The notes under the pieces: generated by a model
What the model saw: only the letters and a program-made list of their open reading frames with translations
The model's database searches: none
Told to the model about the DNA's origin: nothing
Program-made: the position numbers and the translations under genes
In this document: in pieces, positions 53,268-62,530 of the stretch
Layout of the letters: each line of letters starts with the position of its first letter
Position numbering within the stretch: the first letter of the stretch is position 1
Source of the DNA: Bradyrhizobium acaciae
Lineage (GTDB): Bacteria > Pseudomonadota > Alphaproteobacteria > Rhizobiales > Xanthobacteraceae
Assembly (NCBI RefSeq): GCF_020889785.1
Contig: NZ_JACMYK010000003.1
Location: forward strand, 124,001 to 188,000
Direction: 5' to 3'
DNA length: 64,000 nucleotides

Positions 53268-54134
53268 ATGATCTGGGTTGAGACATTGATCAACGGAGCC
53301 CTGCTGGGTGGGCTCTACGGCCTGCTCGGCATCGGGCTCGCGCTGGTGTTCGGCGTGATGCGCGTCGTCAACATCGCCCATGGCGAGTTCATGGTGCTGA
53401 GCGCGTTCTGCGCCGTGCTGTTGTCCAATATGTTTCCGCAGGTCTCGCCGCTGTTGATGCTGGTCCCGGTGATCGCGCTGTCCTTTGCGGTCGGCTGGCT
53501 CTACCAGGCGCTCATCGTCAACCGCGTGGTGACGTCGCCCGATCCGCTGTCGCCGTTGTTGCTGACCTTCGGCGTCTCGGTCATCCTGCGCAACGTCATG
53601 GTCGAAATCTTCGGCGCCGACGTGCGCAGCCTCCAGGTCGGCGAGCTGTCGCGCGCCAGCCTCGAGATTGCCGGCCTCAACATCGGCATCATGCCGCTGC
53701 TGACCTTGGTGCTCGCCGCATTGCTGTTCATGGCGCTGCAGCTCGTGCTGCGCCGTACCGAGTTCGGGCGGATCGTGCGCGCCACCGCCGACCGCCGCGA
53801 CATCGTCCGGCTGTCCGGGGTCAAGCCGGACCGCGTCTATAATTACGTCATGGGCCTGTCGCTCGCACTCGGCGCGATCGGCGGCGTGCTGCTTGCGGTG
53901 CGGTCGAGCTTCACGCCGTTCTCGGGCGCCGAGCGGCTGTTGATCGCCTTCGAGGTCGTCGTGCTCGGCGGGCTCGGCTCGTTCTGGGGTGCGCTGCTCG
54001 GCGGCATCGCGCTCGGCATGGCGCAACTGATCGGGCTGAAGATCGACCCGAATGCAGGGCTGCTCTATGCGCATCTCCTGTTCTTCATCATGCTGCTGAT
54101 CCGCCCGTCGGGTCTCGTGTCGAGCAGGGTGTGA
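53268..54134 (+). CDS. ABC transporter permease, LivH family
   Basis: 288 aa membrane protein. The LivH block is VFGVMRVVNIAHGEFMVLSAF (residues about 26-46), and a late block is VVLGGLGSFWGALLGGIALG. Short N-terminus (MIWVETLINGALLGGLYGLLGIG) is normal. Its stop overlaps a possible GTG start of the next permease gene. Confidence 0.9.
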   Translation: MIWVETLINGALLGGLYGLLGIGLALVFGVMRVVNIAHGEFMVLSAFCAVLLSNMFPQVSPLLMLVPVIALSFAVGWLYQALIVNRVVTSPDPLSPLLLTFGVSVILRNVMVEIFGADVRSLQVGELSRASLEIAGLNIGIMPLLTLVLAALLFMALQLVLRRTEFGRIVRATADRRDIVRLSGVKPDRVYNYVMGLSLALGAIGGVLLAVRSSFTPFSGAERLLIAFEVVVLGGLGSFWGALLGGIALGMAQLIGLKIDPNAGLLYAHLLFFIMLLIRPSGLVSSRV

Positions 54135-54139
54135 CGCCG

Positions 54140-55159
54140 ATGCCGACTCGGACAATTCTCATGGCCTGCGTCATCGTGCTCGTCGCTGTCATCGCCGGCG
54201 CGCCCTTCGTGCTCAACGAGGGCTTCCTGCGGCTTGCGACCGAGTGCCTGTTGCTGCTGACGATGGCGCAGATGTGGAACCTGCTGGCGGGCTATGCCGG
54301 ACTGGTCTCGCTCGGCCATCAGGTCTTCATCGCCTTCGGCGCTTATGCGTTGTTCCTGACCTCCGGCTGGCTCGAGGTCACGCCAATCTGGGTGCTGCCG
54401 GTGGCGCCGCTGGTGGCGGCGGCGGTCGCTGCGATCATCGCGTTTCCGCTGTTTCGCTTGCGCGACGCCTATTTCTCGATCGCGATGTGGGTGTTCGCCG
54501 AGATCATCGGCGCCTTCACGATGAAATCGCAGGCGGTCGGCGGCACCTCGGGTATGCCGCTCGCCACCAGCAAGCTGATCGATTTCGACTGGTTCGAGCC
54601 GACCATGTTCTGGCTCGCAGGCGGCCTGACGCTCGTCACCATCGCGGCATTGTACAAGATGATGACCTCGAGCTTCGGGCTCGGGCTGATGAGCGTGCGC
54701 GACAATGATCTCGCCGCGATGAGCGTCGGCGTCGACGTCCGCCACAACCGCTTCATCGCCTTCGTGCTCTCGGCGGCGGGATGCGGGCTTGCCGGTGCGT
54801 TGAGCTTCATGGGCAATCTGTTCATCGCACCGCTGGCGGCGTTCGACGTCAACTGGTCGGTCTACATGATGTTCATCGTGATCATCGGCGGCATCGGAAC
54901 GCTGGAAGGTCCGATCCTCGGCGTCATCATCTTCTTCGGCCTGCGCGAATTGATGACCGGCCCGCTCGGCCTGTCCGGCGGCTGGTATCTGGTCGGGCTC
55001 GGCATCATCGCCGTCGTCGTGATGATCGTGGCGCCGCGCGGCATCTGGCCGGCCTTGCGCGATCGCCTCGGCGTCCGGCTGCTCGATGTCCACCGCGCTG
55101 CGCCGCGGCCGGCTACGGCGACCATCCTGCCAGCCGCGTCGGAACGGGTTACCGGATGA
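54140..55159 (+). CDS. ABC transporter permease, LivM family
   Basis: 339 aa membrane protein from ATG 54140; GTG 54131, which overlaps the previous stop, is an alternative that adds three residues. Characteristic segments are QMWNLLAGYAGLVSLGHQVFIAFGAYALF (about residues 45-73) and VIIGGIGTLEGPILGVIIFFGLRELM. It completes the third importer. The gap of 65 bases to the copper amine oxidase gene is small enough for one transcript. Confidence 0.88.
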   Translation: MPTRTILMACVIVLVAVIAGAPFVLNEGFLRLATECLLLLTMAQMWNLLAGYAGLVSLGHQVFIAFGAYALFLTSGWLEVTPIWVLPVAPLVAAAVAAIIAFPLFRLRDAYFSIAMWVFAEIIGAFTMKSQAVGGTSGMPLATSKLIDFDWFEPTMFWLAGGLTLVTIAALYKMMTSSFGLGLMSVRDNDLAAMSVGVDVRHNRFIAFVLSAAGCGLAGALSFMGNLFIAPLAAFDVNWSVYMMFIVIIGGIGTLEGPILGVIIFFGLRELMTGPLGLSGGWYLVGLGIIAVVVMIVAPRGIWPALRDRLGVRLLDVHRAAPRPATATILPAASERVTG

Positions 55160-55224
55160 AGCGGGCCTTCACGCCGTCACCTTTGCTTGTATTCTGACCG
55201 TTCTGGCTTTGAGTGGAGGGCGTG

Positions 55225-57333
55225 ATGGCTCCGATTTCCCGGCATGGCGGATTGGCATTGGCCGGCCTGGTTGCAGCGACACTGGCGGCGCCGCTGCCGG
55301 CGCAGGCTGAGCGCAGGATGTGGCCGCAGGCGGCCGCAACGCACCCGATGGACGGGCTGACCACGGACGAAATCCGTTCGGTCTCCGAGATCCTCCGCGG
55401 CGCCGGCAAGCTCGACGATGCGGCGCGGGTCGTCTCCATGACGGTCGACGAAGACACCAAGGACGAGGTGCGGGCATGGAAGCCCGGCCAGCCCTTCGCG
55501 CGCCGTGCCAACGTGACGCTGTTGAGCGGAGGCCATCTCTACGAGGCGCATATCGATCTCGCCGCGCGCAGCCTCGCCGGCTGGGATGAGATCAGGGATC
55601 ATGAGGCCGCGCTGACCATCGACGAGCTGATGTCGGCCGGCGATCTGCCGAAGCAGGACCCGCGCTGGATCGCTGCGATGGCCAAGCGTGGCATCACCGA
55701 TTTCCATAATGTGCTGTGCCTGCCGCTGACGGTCGGGCCGGTGACCGATCCGGCCCTGAAAGGCCGTCGCCTGCTCAACGTGCCCTGCGTCGACACCACG
55801 GGCGCCGCCAACAATCTCTGGGGCAAGCCGATCGAGAACCTGGTCGCCCAGGTCGATCTCAAGAGCAAAACGGTGCTGTCGGTGACTGATCTCGGCGTGG
55901 TGCCGCCGCCGGCGCAGACGCCGTCGCACGCCTATGTCGACTCCGGAAAATACCGCAGGCCGCCAAAGCCGATCGAGATCGCCGCACCCGAGGGAAGCAA
56001 TGTGAAGGTGGAGGGCGGCCAGGTCCACTGGGACAATTGGTCGTTCCATGTCCGTCTCGAGCCGCGCGTCGGCGCGGTGCTGTCGCTGATCCGCTACGAC
56101 GACCACGGCACGCTCCGCGACATCGCCTATCAGATGTCCGCAAGCGAGATGTTCGTGCCCTATATGGATCCGGCGCCGACCTGGTCGTTCCGCGCCTACA
56201 TGGATATCGGCGAGTACGGCTTCGGCGTGCTGTCGAGCGAATTGCAGCGCGGCGTGGATTGTCCCGAAGGCGCGCATTATCTCGATCTGACGATCGCGGA
56301 CACCAAGGGCAATCCGGTCGTCTCCAAGGGCGCGGTCTGCATCTTCGAGCGCCCGACCGGCGATCCGATCTGGCGCCATAGCGAATTGCTCAACAGCACC
56401 GCCGAGGTGCGGCCGAACAACGAGCTGGTGGTGCGGATGGCGCCGGTGGTCGGCAATTACGATTATCTGGTGGACTACGTGTTCGACCGCGCCGGCAATA
56501 TCGATGTCCGGCTCGGCGCCTACGGCATCGATGCCACCAAGGGCGTCGCAAGTCGGACACTGAGCGACCCGACGGCCGCGCAAGATACCGCCTACGGAAC
56601 GCTGGTCGACGAGCGGTTGCTTGCCGTCAATCACGATCACTACATGACGTTCCGGATCGACATGGACGTCGACGGCGCCTCGAACCGGCTGGTCGAGGAT
56701 CGCTTCAGCGTTCGCCGGCTGGAGCAGGGCCAGCGCAAGAGCCTGTGGCAGGTCGACACCAGGCCGGTTGCGACCGAGGGGCCGGTCACGACGCCGCTGA
56801 GCGCGGCGCAATTCAGGATCGAGAGCACGGGCAAGACCAACAAGCAGGGCTACCGCACGAGCTATCAGATCATGCCCGGCCACTCCGACGTCTCGCTGCT
56901 CGCCAAGGACGACCCGATCCAGTTGCGCGCCGGCTTCAGCGCCTACACGCTGTGGACCTCGGCCTACGCCAGGGATGAGCGCTACGCCGCGGGCATGTAT
57001 CCGAATGAGAACCCTGAGGTCGACGGCCTGCCGAAATGGACCGCGGCGAAGCGGCCGATCGAGGACCGCGACCTCGTGCTCTGGTACACGGTCGGTTTCC
57101 GCCACGTGCCGCGTGCCGAGGATTGGCCTGTGATGCCCGGCCTGTGGCACGGCTTCCGGCTGCGTCCGTTCAACTTCTTCGATCGCAATCCCGCGCTCGA
57201 CGTGCCGCCGATGGTGAATGCCAGGACACCAAATGAGGGGCCGCGCGGATCGCGCTGGAGCGGTGGCCGGCGCGCTGCTGACGTTGCTGGCGACAGGGCC
57301 GGCCGCGCTTGGCGCCGCGGTCGAAAGCGCTGA
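55225..57333 (+). CDS. Copper-containing primary-amine oxidase
   Basis: Oxidises primary amines to aldehyde, ammonia and hydrogen peroxide; exported (signal peptide GLALAGLVAATLAAPLPAQA, residues 9-28). 702 aa. The cofactor Tyr (TPQ precursor) is Tyr412 in VGNYDY. The catalytic base is Asp327 (YMDIGEYG), and copper ligands are His470 and His472 (NHDHY) and His627 (FRHVPRAEDWP). Family homology ends near residue 662 (NFFDRNPALDVPP). The last 33 residues (EGPRGSRWSG...RRGRKR) are Arg-rich and overlap the next gene by 101 bases in another frame, suggesting a frameshift near the natural end. GGAGGG precedes ATG 55225. Tyramine, phenylethylamine or a short diamine are possible substrates. Confidence 0.93.
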   Translation: MAPISRHGGLALAGLVAATLAAPLPAQAERRMWPQAAATHPMDGLTTDEIRSVSEILRGAGKLDDAARVVSMTVDEDTKDEVRAWKPGQPFARRANVTLLSGGHLYEAHIDLAARSLAGWDEIRDHEAALTIDELMSAGDLPKQDPRWIAAMAKRGITDFHNVLCLPLTVGPVTDPALKGRRLLNVPCVDTTGAANNLWGKPIENLVAQVDLKSKTVLSVTDLGVVPPPAQTPSHAYVDSGKYRRPPKPIEIAAPEGSNVKVEGGQVHWDNWSFHVRLEPRVGAVLSLIRYDDHGTLRDIAYQMSASEMFVPYMDPAPTWSFRAYMDIGEYGFGVLSSELQRGVDCPEGAHYLDLTIADTKGNPVVSKGAVCIFERPTGDPIWRHSELLNSTAEVRPNNELVVRMAPVVGNYDYLVDYVFDRAGNIDVRLGAYGIDATKGVASRTLSDPTAAQDTAYGTLVDERLLAVNHDHYMTFRIDMDVDGASNRLVEDRFSVRRLEQGQRKSLWQVDTRPVATEGPVTTPLSAAQFRIESTGKTNKQGYRTSYQIMPGHSDVSLLAKDDPIQLRAGFSAYTLWTSAYARDERYAAGMYPNENPEVDGLPKWTAAKRPIEDRDLVLWYTVGFRHVPRAEDWPVMPGLWHGFRLRPFNFFDRNPALDVPPMVNARTPNEGPRGSRWSGGRRAADVAGDRAGRAWRRGRKR

Positions 57334-57547
57334 CGATGCGTCCTTGCTCTATTTGAGCAGCAGCGACTGGGACCGGCAGCCGGCGCCGCGCAAGGTCGCG
57401 CTCGCGGCCGACTTCATGCGGATCTTTTGCACTGTTCAGACGATGTCGGCCGCATCGCTGGCCGACTGCCTCGACCGCAACGCGGCGGATGGCGCGCCGT
57501 TCGAGCGCGCCATGGCCTGCGTCAGCGCACTGTCAGCCGGCCGCTGA
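57233..57547 (+). CDS. Small secreted protein downstream of amine oxidase
   Basis: 104 aa from ATG 57233. The N-terminus (RAGAVAGALLTLLATGPAALGA) is a signal peptide. The mature part has two Cys-containing segments (FMRIFCTVQTMSAASLADCLD and ERAMACVSAL). I do not recognise the family. It overlaps the amine oxidase reading frame by 101 bases. The bases ATGA at 57233 would give a normal four-base overlap if the oxidase ended in a frame shifted by one. It may be an accessory protein of the periplasmic oxidase. Convergent with the aminotransferase gene, 15 bases of overlap. Confidence 0.65.
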   Translation: MRGRADRAGAVAGALLTLLATGPAALGAAVESADDASLLYLSSSDWDRQPAPRKVALAADFMRIFCTVQTMSAASLADCLDRNAADGAPFERAMACVSALSAGR

Positions 57548-58885
57548 GAGGCCGGTGTCGATCCCTTCGGCGATCCGCTTCACGTCGGCTGACGTCAGGA
57601 TCAAGGGCGGTGACAGGATCAGATTGTTGCCGGAGACGCGCAGCATCACGCCGGCCTCGTAGGCGACATCTGCGACCTTTGCCATCGTCTTCTTGTCGGC
57701 AGGCTTCTTGCTGTCGCGATCGGCCACGAGCTCAAGCGCGGCCATCAAGCCCTTGCCCCTGACGTCGCCGACCAGCGGATGCTTGGCCTTGAGCGCGGCC
57801 AGCGCCCGTGCGAGGTCCTCGCCGCGCGCGGCGGCATTCTCGTCGAGCTTGAGGCGGCGGGTCTCGGCGAGCGCCGCAAGGCCCGCGGCGCAGCCGACCG
57901 GGTGGCCCGAATAGGTATAGCCATGGCCGATCGAGCCGAACGTCGTGGTATCGGCCTCGAAGGCTTCCGCGACCTGCTCGCCGATCAGCGTCGCACCGAG
58001 CGGGAAATAGCCGGAGGTAATCGCCTTGGCCATCGTCATCATGTCGGGCTTCACGCCCCAGAGCCGCGAGCCCGACCATGCGCCGGTGCGTCCGAAGCCG
58101 GTGACGACCTCGTCCGCGATCATCAGGATGCCGTGACGGTCGCAGATCTCGCGCACGAGCTTCATGAAGCTGTCCGGCGGCACGATCACGCCACCGGCGC
58201 CTAACACCGGCTCCATGATGAAGGCCGCGATGGTGTCGGCGCCCTGAAATGCGATCTCCTCTTCCATCGCCGCCGCACAGAGCTGCGCGAGCTTGGCTGG
58301 ATCGGTCTCGTTGAACGGGTTGCGATAGGTCGAGGGCGCGGGGATATGGAAGACGCCGGGCAGCATCGGCTCATAGTTGCGGCGGAAATTGGCGTTGCCG
58401 TTGACGGAAGCTCCGCCGAAATGGGTGCCGTGATAGCCCTTCTTCAGCGCCAGGAACTTGGTGCGGTCGGCCTGGCCCTTGATCTTCCAGTATTGCCGGG
58501 CCAGCCGCAGCGCAGTCTCGACCGAGTCCGATCCGCCCGAGGTGAAGAAGGCCCGAACCATGCCTTCGGGCTTGAACCATTCGGTGAGCTCATAGGCGAG
58601 CTCGATCGAGGGACCGTTCGAGGTGCCGCGAAAGCCCGAATAATAGGGCAACGCGCTGAGCTGGTCTGCGATCGCCTTCTTGATCGGATCGCAGCTGTAG
58701 CCGAGATTGACGTTCCAGAGGCCGCCGACCGCATCGATCACGGTCTTGCCGTCGATGTCGGTGACCTCGACGCCTTCGCCCTTCATCACGATCCGCGGCG
58801 GCTGCGTCCGCATCTCGGCGGGATGGGCCATCGGGTGCCAGATCGGCTTGGCGTTGTTCTCAACCAGGAAGTTTCTGTCGCGCAT
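57533..58885 (-). CDS. Class III omega-aminotransferase
   Basis: 450 aa PLP enzyme of the beta-alanine/putrescine:pyruvate aminotransferase group. The PLP-binding Lys is Lys287 (MTMAKAITSGYFPLGA), the Asp contacting the pyridine nitrogen is in LMIADEVVTGFGRTG, and SGGSDSVETALRLARQY supplies the phosphate site. It transfers an amino group from an omega-amino acid or diamine to a keto acid in the cytoplasm. It is the last gene of a minus-strand cluster after the HAD and Tm-1-like genes. Together with the amine oxidase and aldehyde dehydrogenase it suggests amine or polyamine catabolism. Confidence 0.92.
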   Translation of the reverse strand: MRDRNFLVENNAKPIWHPMAHPAEMRTQPPRIVMKGEGVEVTDIDGKTVIDAVGGLWNVNLGYSCDPIKKAIADQLSALPYYSGFRGTSNGPSIELAYELTEWFKPEGMVRAFFTSGGSDSVETALRLARQYWKIKGQADRTKFLALKKGYHGTHFGGASVNGNANFRRNYEPMLPGVFHIPAPSTYRNPFNETDPAKLAQLCAAAMEEEIAFQGADTIAAFIMEPVLGAGGVIVPPDSFMKLVREICDRHGILMIADEVVTGFGRTGAWSGSRLWGVKPDMMTMAKAITSGYFPLGATLIGEQVAEAFEADTTTFGSIGHGYTYSGHPVGCAAGLAALAETRRLKLDENAAARGEDLARALAALKAKHPLVGDVRGKGLMAALELVADRDSKKPADKKTMAKVADVAYEAGVMLRVSGNNLILSPPLILTSADVKRIAEGIDTGLSAAG

Positions 58886-58897
58886 GATGGTTCTCTG

Positions 58898-59563
58898 TCA
58901 CTCGAATTGCAGCCCGAAATGCCGCAGCGCCTCGCTGTAGGATGCCGCCGGGTTTCGCACGTCGAACAGCACCGTGCGCATGTTGCACGCAGCGGCGCCC
59001 GTGATGTTGCGGCGCTGGTCGTCGACGAAGATGCAATCTTCTGCCCGCAGCGCCAGTTCGTCCAGCACGCTTTGATAGGCGCGCCGATCGGGTTTCAGGA
59101 TCCCGGTATGGGTCGCGTCGACGATGGTCTCGAAGCGCTTGAGGATGGGCAGACGAGTGCGGAAGTCGGCGCCGTAGAACAGGTCGAGCTCGTTCGAGAG
59201 GATGGCGAGCCGGAACCCGGCGTCGGCGGCGAGGGTGATCGCACGCGCCGCTTCGGGGCGGATCACGGTTTCGGGGTCGGCACCGCGCGCGCGTTTCACG
59301 AAAGTCTCCATGTCGCGCCAGTCTTCACCGAGCATGCGGCCGACCTCGCGGCTGCGGGTCAGCCAGTAGTCGCGTTCCGAAATCTCGCCACGCTGCATCG
59401 CCGTCCAGAGCGGATCACTGTCGGGGGCGAACGGTCCGAGCCATTTCAGCGTGCACGGTGCGAGCCCGAGCGTGCGCTCGGTCAGGTCATGGGTCTCGAA
59501 CAGCGTCTTCGAGATCACGCCGCCGAAGTCGAGCACCAGCGCCTGGGCGAGCGGACGGGTCAT
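58898..59563 (-). CDS. HAD-family hydrolase
   Basis: 221 aa haloacid-dehalogenase-type phosphatase. Motif I is LDFGGVISKT (residues 10-19), with nucleophile Asp and Gly where many have a second Asp, seen in several HAD subfamilies. Motif II is AILSNE, a Lys lies in ILKPDRRAY, and motif IV is CIFVDDQRRN. The start at 59563 overlaps the stop of the Tm-1-like gene by four bases; longer in-frame starts lie inside that gene. Substrate unknown; linkage suggests a role next to the Tm-1-like protein and the aminotransferase. Confidence 0.87.
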   Translation of the reverse strand: MTRPLAQALVLDFGGVISKTLFETHDLTERTLGLAPCTLKWLGPFAPDSDPLWTAMQRGEISERDYWLTRSREVGRMLGEDWRDMETFVKRARGADPETVIRPEAARAITLAADAGFRLAILSNELDLFYGADFRTRLPILKRFETIVDATHTGILKPDRRAYQSVLDELALRAEDCIFVDDQRRNITGAAACNMRTVLFDVRNPAASYSEALRHFGLQFE

Positions 59564-60822
59564 GCGGCCGCCGTGCTGCGGCCGGGGCGGACGATGCCGG
59601 CTGCGACCCATCGGTCGAAGATGCCGAGCACCGTTTCATTGAATGCCGCGCTATTGATGTGATCCCTGATCTCGTGCAGCTCGACCGGTGCCTGGACCGC
59701 CGAGCGCATCGCGTCGACAAAGGCGGCGAGGGCGGCGGGATCGTGCAGAGCCTCGCCCTCGCGGTCCCATTGCTGGATGCCACCCGTGGGCAGCACGAGG
59801 GCAACCGGCGCGCTGGCCTGGGCCAGCTTCCCGGCAATCGCGCGCGCGATCCGCCGGCGATCGGCGGCGCCTGAAGTCGCCGACGCAAGCAGCCGGTTGT
59901 GCGCATGGAACGGACGATCCGACAGCTCCTTTGGAACGCCAAGCCATGCCGGGAAGTCGACCATATCGATCGCCCCGGGCGCGACGATCTGAGGAACGCC
60001 CGCTCTGCCGGCGTTCTCCAGCCGGTCGGCGCCGGAATTGACCACCGAGCCGGTGAGCTGATTGGCGACTTCCTGCAGGCTGAGGTCCAGTACCGCGGCA
60101 AAGCCGCCTTGGGCCGCGATCGACTCCATCGCGCGTCCGCCCATGCCGGTGGTGTGGAAGACGACCACCTCATAGCCGCGGCGCTCGAGCTGCGGCTTGA
60201 GCTCGACCATGTAATGCAGGCAGCTCTTGCCAAGCGACGTGATCGCAACGACCGGCCGGTCCCGATTGGGCTTGATCGCGCTCCTGGCTGCGCCGACGAT
60301 CGCGCCGCAGGCTTGCGACAGCACGGCCATGCAGGTGCCGTTGAGGCCATAGAGGCCGCCGGCCCACAGGATCATCATCAAATCGGCCGCGACGCGCTCC
60401 GGCGGGATCAGATGCGAGAATGCGACGGTCGAGACGATCAGCTTCGGCAGGCCGAGCGGCAGCGCCTGCGCGACGTCGAGCGCAAGGTCGGTTCCCATCG
60501 TGCCGCCGATGGCGATCACGCCGTCGATGGCATCGCTGTCAGCGAGCTCGCGGGCCAGGTTTGAGGCGCCGATCGCCATCAGCGACATCGCGGAGTTCTC
60601 GTCGCCGCTCGATGCAATCGCCTCGATCGTGGTCTGGGCTGCGGCGGCCACCGCGTGCTTGTCATGCGCCGGCTGGTACGGCGGATCGCCGAGCACGCTG
60701 ATGTCCATCATGATCGTCCTGCCGCCGGCACGGGCGATGCACTCGCCCATGAACAGCAGTTCGTCGGCCTTGGTGTCTCCCGTTCCGATCAGGAGAATGC
60801 GGGGCTGCGTAATCTCAGGCAT
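59560..60822 (-). CDS. Tm-1-like (UPF0261) ATP-binding protein
   Basis: 420 aa from the ATG at 60822. LLIGTGDTKADELLFMGECIARAGGRTIMMDISVLG opens the protein. GVIAIGGTMGTDLALDVAQALPLGLPKLIVSTVA and the later FHTTGMGGRAMESIAAQGGFAAVLDLSLQEVANQL are hallmark segments of the UPF0261/Tm-1-like family. The biochemical role in bacteria is not established. Members occur near catabolic genes. It is divergent from the aldehyde dehydrogenase, and the shared 223-base region carries a copy of the conserved palindrome. The in-frame extension to 60909 lacks family similarity. Confidence 0.88.
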   Translation of the reverse strand: MPEITQPRILLIGTGDTKADELLFMGECIARAGGRTIMMDISVLGDPPYQPAHDKHAVAAAAQTTIEAIASSGDENSAMSLMAIGASNLARELADSDAIDGVIAIGGTMGTDLALDVAQALPLGLPKLIVSTVAFSHLIPPERVAADLMMILWAGGLYGLNGTCMAVLSQACGAIVGAARSAIKPNRDRPVVAITSLGKSCLHYMVELKPQLERRGYEVVVFHTTGMGGRAMESIAAQGGFAAVLDLSLQEVANQLTGSVVNSGADRLENAGRAGVPQIVAPGAIDMVDFPAWLGVPKELSDRPFHAHNRLLASATSGAADRRRIARAIAGKLAQASAPVALVLPTGGIQQWDREGEALHDPAALAAFVDAMRSAVQAPVELHEIRDHINSAAFNETVLGIFDRWVAAGIVRPGRSTAAA

Positions 60823-60939
60823 GACCTTGTCAGTGTTCGCCCGCAGGCGTGAATGATGGTGGGCGACGGGTTTTGCACCGAGCGTGCAGGACGTTCGGCC
60901 ATCGTGCAATCACGCTATGAGCGCGCCGGCTGCGGTGAC

Positions 60940-60957
60940 ATCCACCTATCGGTTGAT
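60940..60957. promoter_or_regulatory. Candidate operator, palindrome family site 5
   Basis: ATCCACC-TATC-GGTTGAT, a 7-4-7 inverted repeat with one asymmetric position, between the divergent Tm-1-like and aldehyde dehydrogenase genes (117 and 88 bases from their starts). It matches the core TCMACC-N4-GGTKGA of the other four sites, although it is 13 kb from the nearest. Confidence 0.62.
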
Positions 60958-61045
60958 TGCTGTCAAAGCCTTGATTTGGCGAGGATTGCACCATGCCCGC
61001 GGTCCCGGTCGGGAGCCGCTTTTGTCATCGTCACAATGATCCCGC

Positions 61046-62530
61046 ATGCAGCAAGCCCAGATCGATCGATATCGCTCGGCCGTCGTTCCGGCCCAACAGC
61101 TCTTCATCGGCGGCCGCGCCGCGGAGGCGGTCAGCGAGGCACGGCTCGATGTCGTGTCGCCGATCGACGGCAAGCTGTTGACGAGCATTGCCGACGGCGA
61201 TGCGGCCGACGTCGACCTTGCGGTGAGGCAAGCGCGGCGGGTCTTCGAGCAGGGAAGCTGGTCGCGCGCGGCGCCGGCGCAGCGCAAGAAGGTGCTGCTG
61301 CGGTTAGCCGATCTCATCGAGCAGCACGCGCTCGAGATCGCGGTACTCGGTGTGCGGGACAACGGCACCGAGATCAGCATGGCCTACAAGGCCGAGCCGC
61401 TGTCGGCGGCGGGCACAATCCGCTACTACGCCGAAGCGATCGACAAGGTGTATGGCGAGATCGCGCCGACCTCGGGCGACGTGCTCGGGCTCGTGCATCG
61501 CGAACCGCTCGGCGTCGTCGGCGTGATCGTGCCGTGGAACTTCCCGCTGATGATCGGTGCGTGGAAGATCGGTCCGGCGCTGGCCGCCGGAAACTCGGTC
61601 GTGGTCAAGCCGCCGGAGCTTGCGTCGCTCACGCTGCTGCGGCTTGCCGAACTCGCGACGGAGGCAGGTCTGCCGGACGGCGTGCTCAACGTCGTCACGG
61701 GCCGCGGCGCATCGGCCGGCGAGGCGCTGGCGCTGCATATGGATGTCGACGTGCTTGCCTTCACCGGCTCGGGTGCAGTAGGCCGGCGCCTCTTGGAATG
61801 CTCGGCGCGATCGAACCTGAAGCGCGTGCATCTCGAGCTTGGCGGCAAGTCGCCCAACATCGTGTTCGCCGATGTGCCCGACATCAAGCACGCGGCCAAG
61901 GTCTCGGCCAACGGCATCTTCCGCAACTCCGGCCAGGTTTGCGTCGCCGGCTCGCGGCTGCTGGTGCAGTCCGCGATCTATGATCGCTTCATGGATGAAT
62001 TGCTCGACGCGACCGCGAAACTCAGGGTCGGCGATCCCCTCGAATTGACCTCGGACATCGGCGCTATTTCGAGCAAGATACAGTTGCGCAAGAATCTGGA
62101 CGCCGTTGCCCGCGCTGAAGCGCAGGGCGCGAAGCGGGTGACGGGCGGCGAGCAGATCCGCGTCGAGAGCGGCGGCAACTTCATGGCGCCGGCGATCCTC
62201 ACCGAGGTGACGCCGGCGATGGAGGTCTGGCGCGAGGAGGTGTTCGGCCCGGTGCTGTCGGTCACGCGGTTCGACGGCGAGGACGATGCCACAGCGCTCG
62301 CCAATGCGACGCCCTATGGACTTGCATCGGCGGTGTGGACCGGAAGCCTCTCGACCGCGCATCGCATGGTGCGCGCCATCAGGGCCGGTGTCGTGCACGT
62401 CAACGCCTATGGCGGCGCCGACATCACGGTGCCGCTCGGCGGCTTCAAGCAATCCGGCTTCGGACGCGACAAGTCGCTCCACGCCCTCGACGCTTATACC
62501 GACCTCAAGACCGCCTGGATCGCGCTATGA
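61046..62530 (+). CDS. Aldehyde dehydrogenase, PuuC-like
   Basis: 494 aa NAD(P)-dependent aldehyde dehydrogenase. Catalytic residues are Asn165 (PWNFP), Glu265 (LELGGKSPN) and Cys299 (SGQVCVAGSR). The cofactor Gly motif is FTGSGAVG. Overall sequence resembles the gamma-glutamyl-gamma-aminobutyraldehyde/betaine aldehyde group. It would oxidise an aldehyde made by the amine oxidase or a transaminase. The stop overlaps the next aminotransferase gene by four bases. A conserved palindrome lies 88 bases upstream. Confidence 0.92.
   Translation: MQQAQIDRYRSAVVPAQQLFIGGRAAEAVSEARLDVVSPIDGKLLTSIADGDAADVDLAVRQARRVFEQGSWSRAAPAQRKKVLLRLADLIEQHALEIAVLGVRDNGTEISMAYKAEPLSAAGTIRYYAEAIDKVYGEIAPTSGDVLGLVHREPLGVVGVIVPWNFPLMIGAWKIGPALAAGNSVVVKPPELASLTLLRLAELATEAGLPDGVLNVVTGRGASAGEALALHMDVDVLAFTGSGAVGRRLLECSARSNLKRVHLELGGKSPNIVFADVPDIKHAAKVSANGIFRNSGQVCVAGSRLLVQSAIYDRFMDELLDATAKLRVGDPLELTSDIGAISSKIQLRKNLDAVARAEAQGAKRVTGGEQIRVESGGNFMAPAILTEVTPAMEVWREEVFGPVLSVTRFDGEDDATALANATPYGLASAVWTGSLSTAHRMVRAIRAGVVHVNAYGGADITVPLGGFKQSGFGRDKSLHALDAYTDLKTAWIAL

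Noticed and set aside
60970..60995. TGGCGAGGATTGCA as a sigma-54 promoter for the aldehyde dehydrogenase
   Set aside because: The GG and GC doublets are 8 bases apart, not 10.
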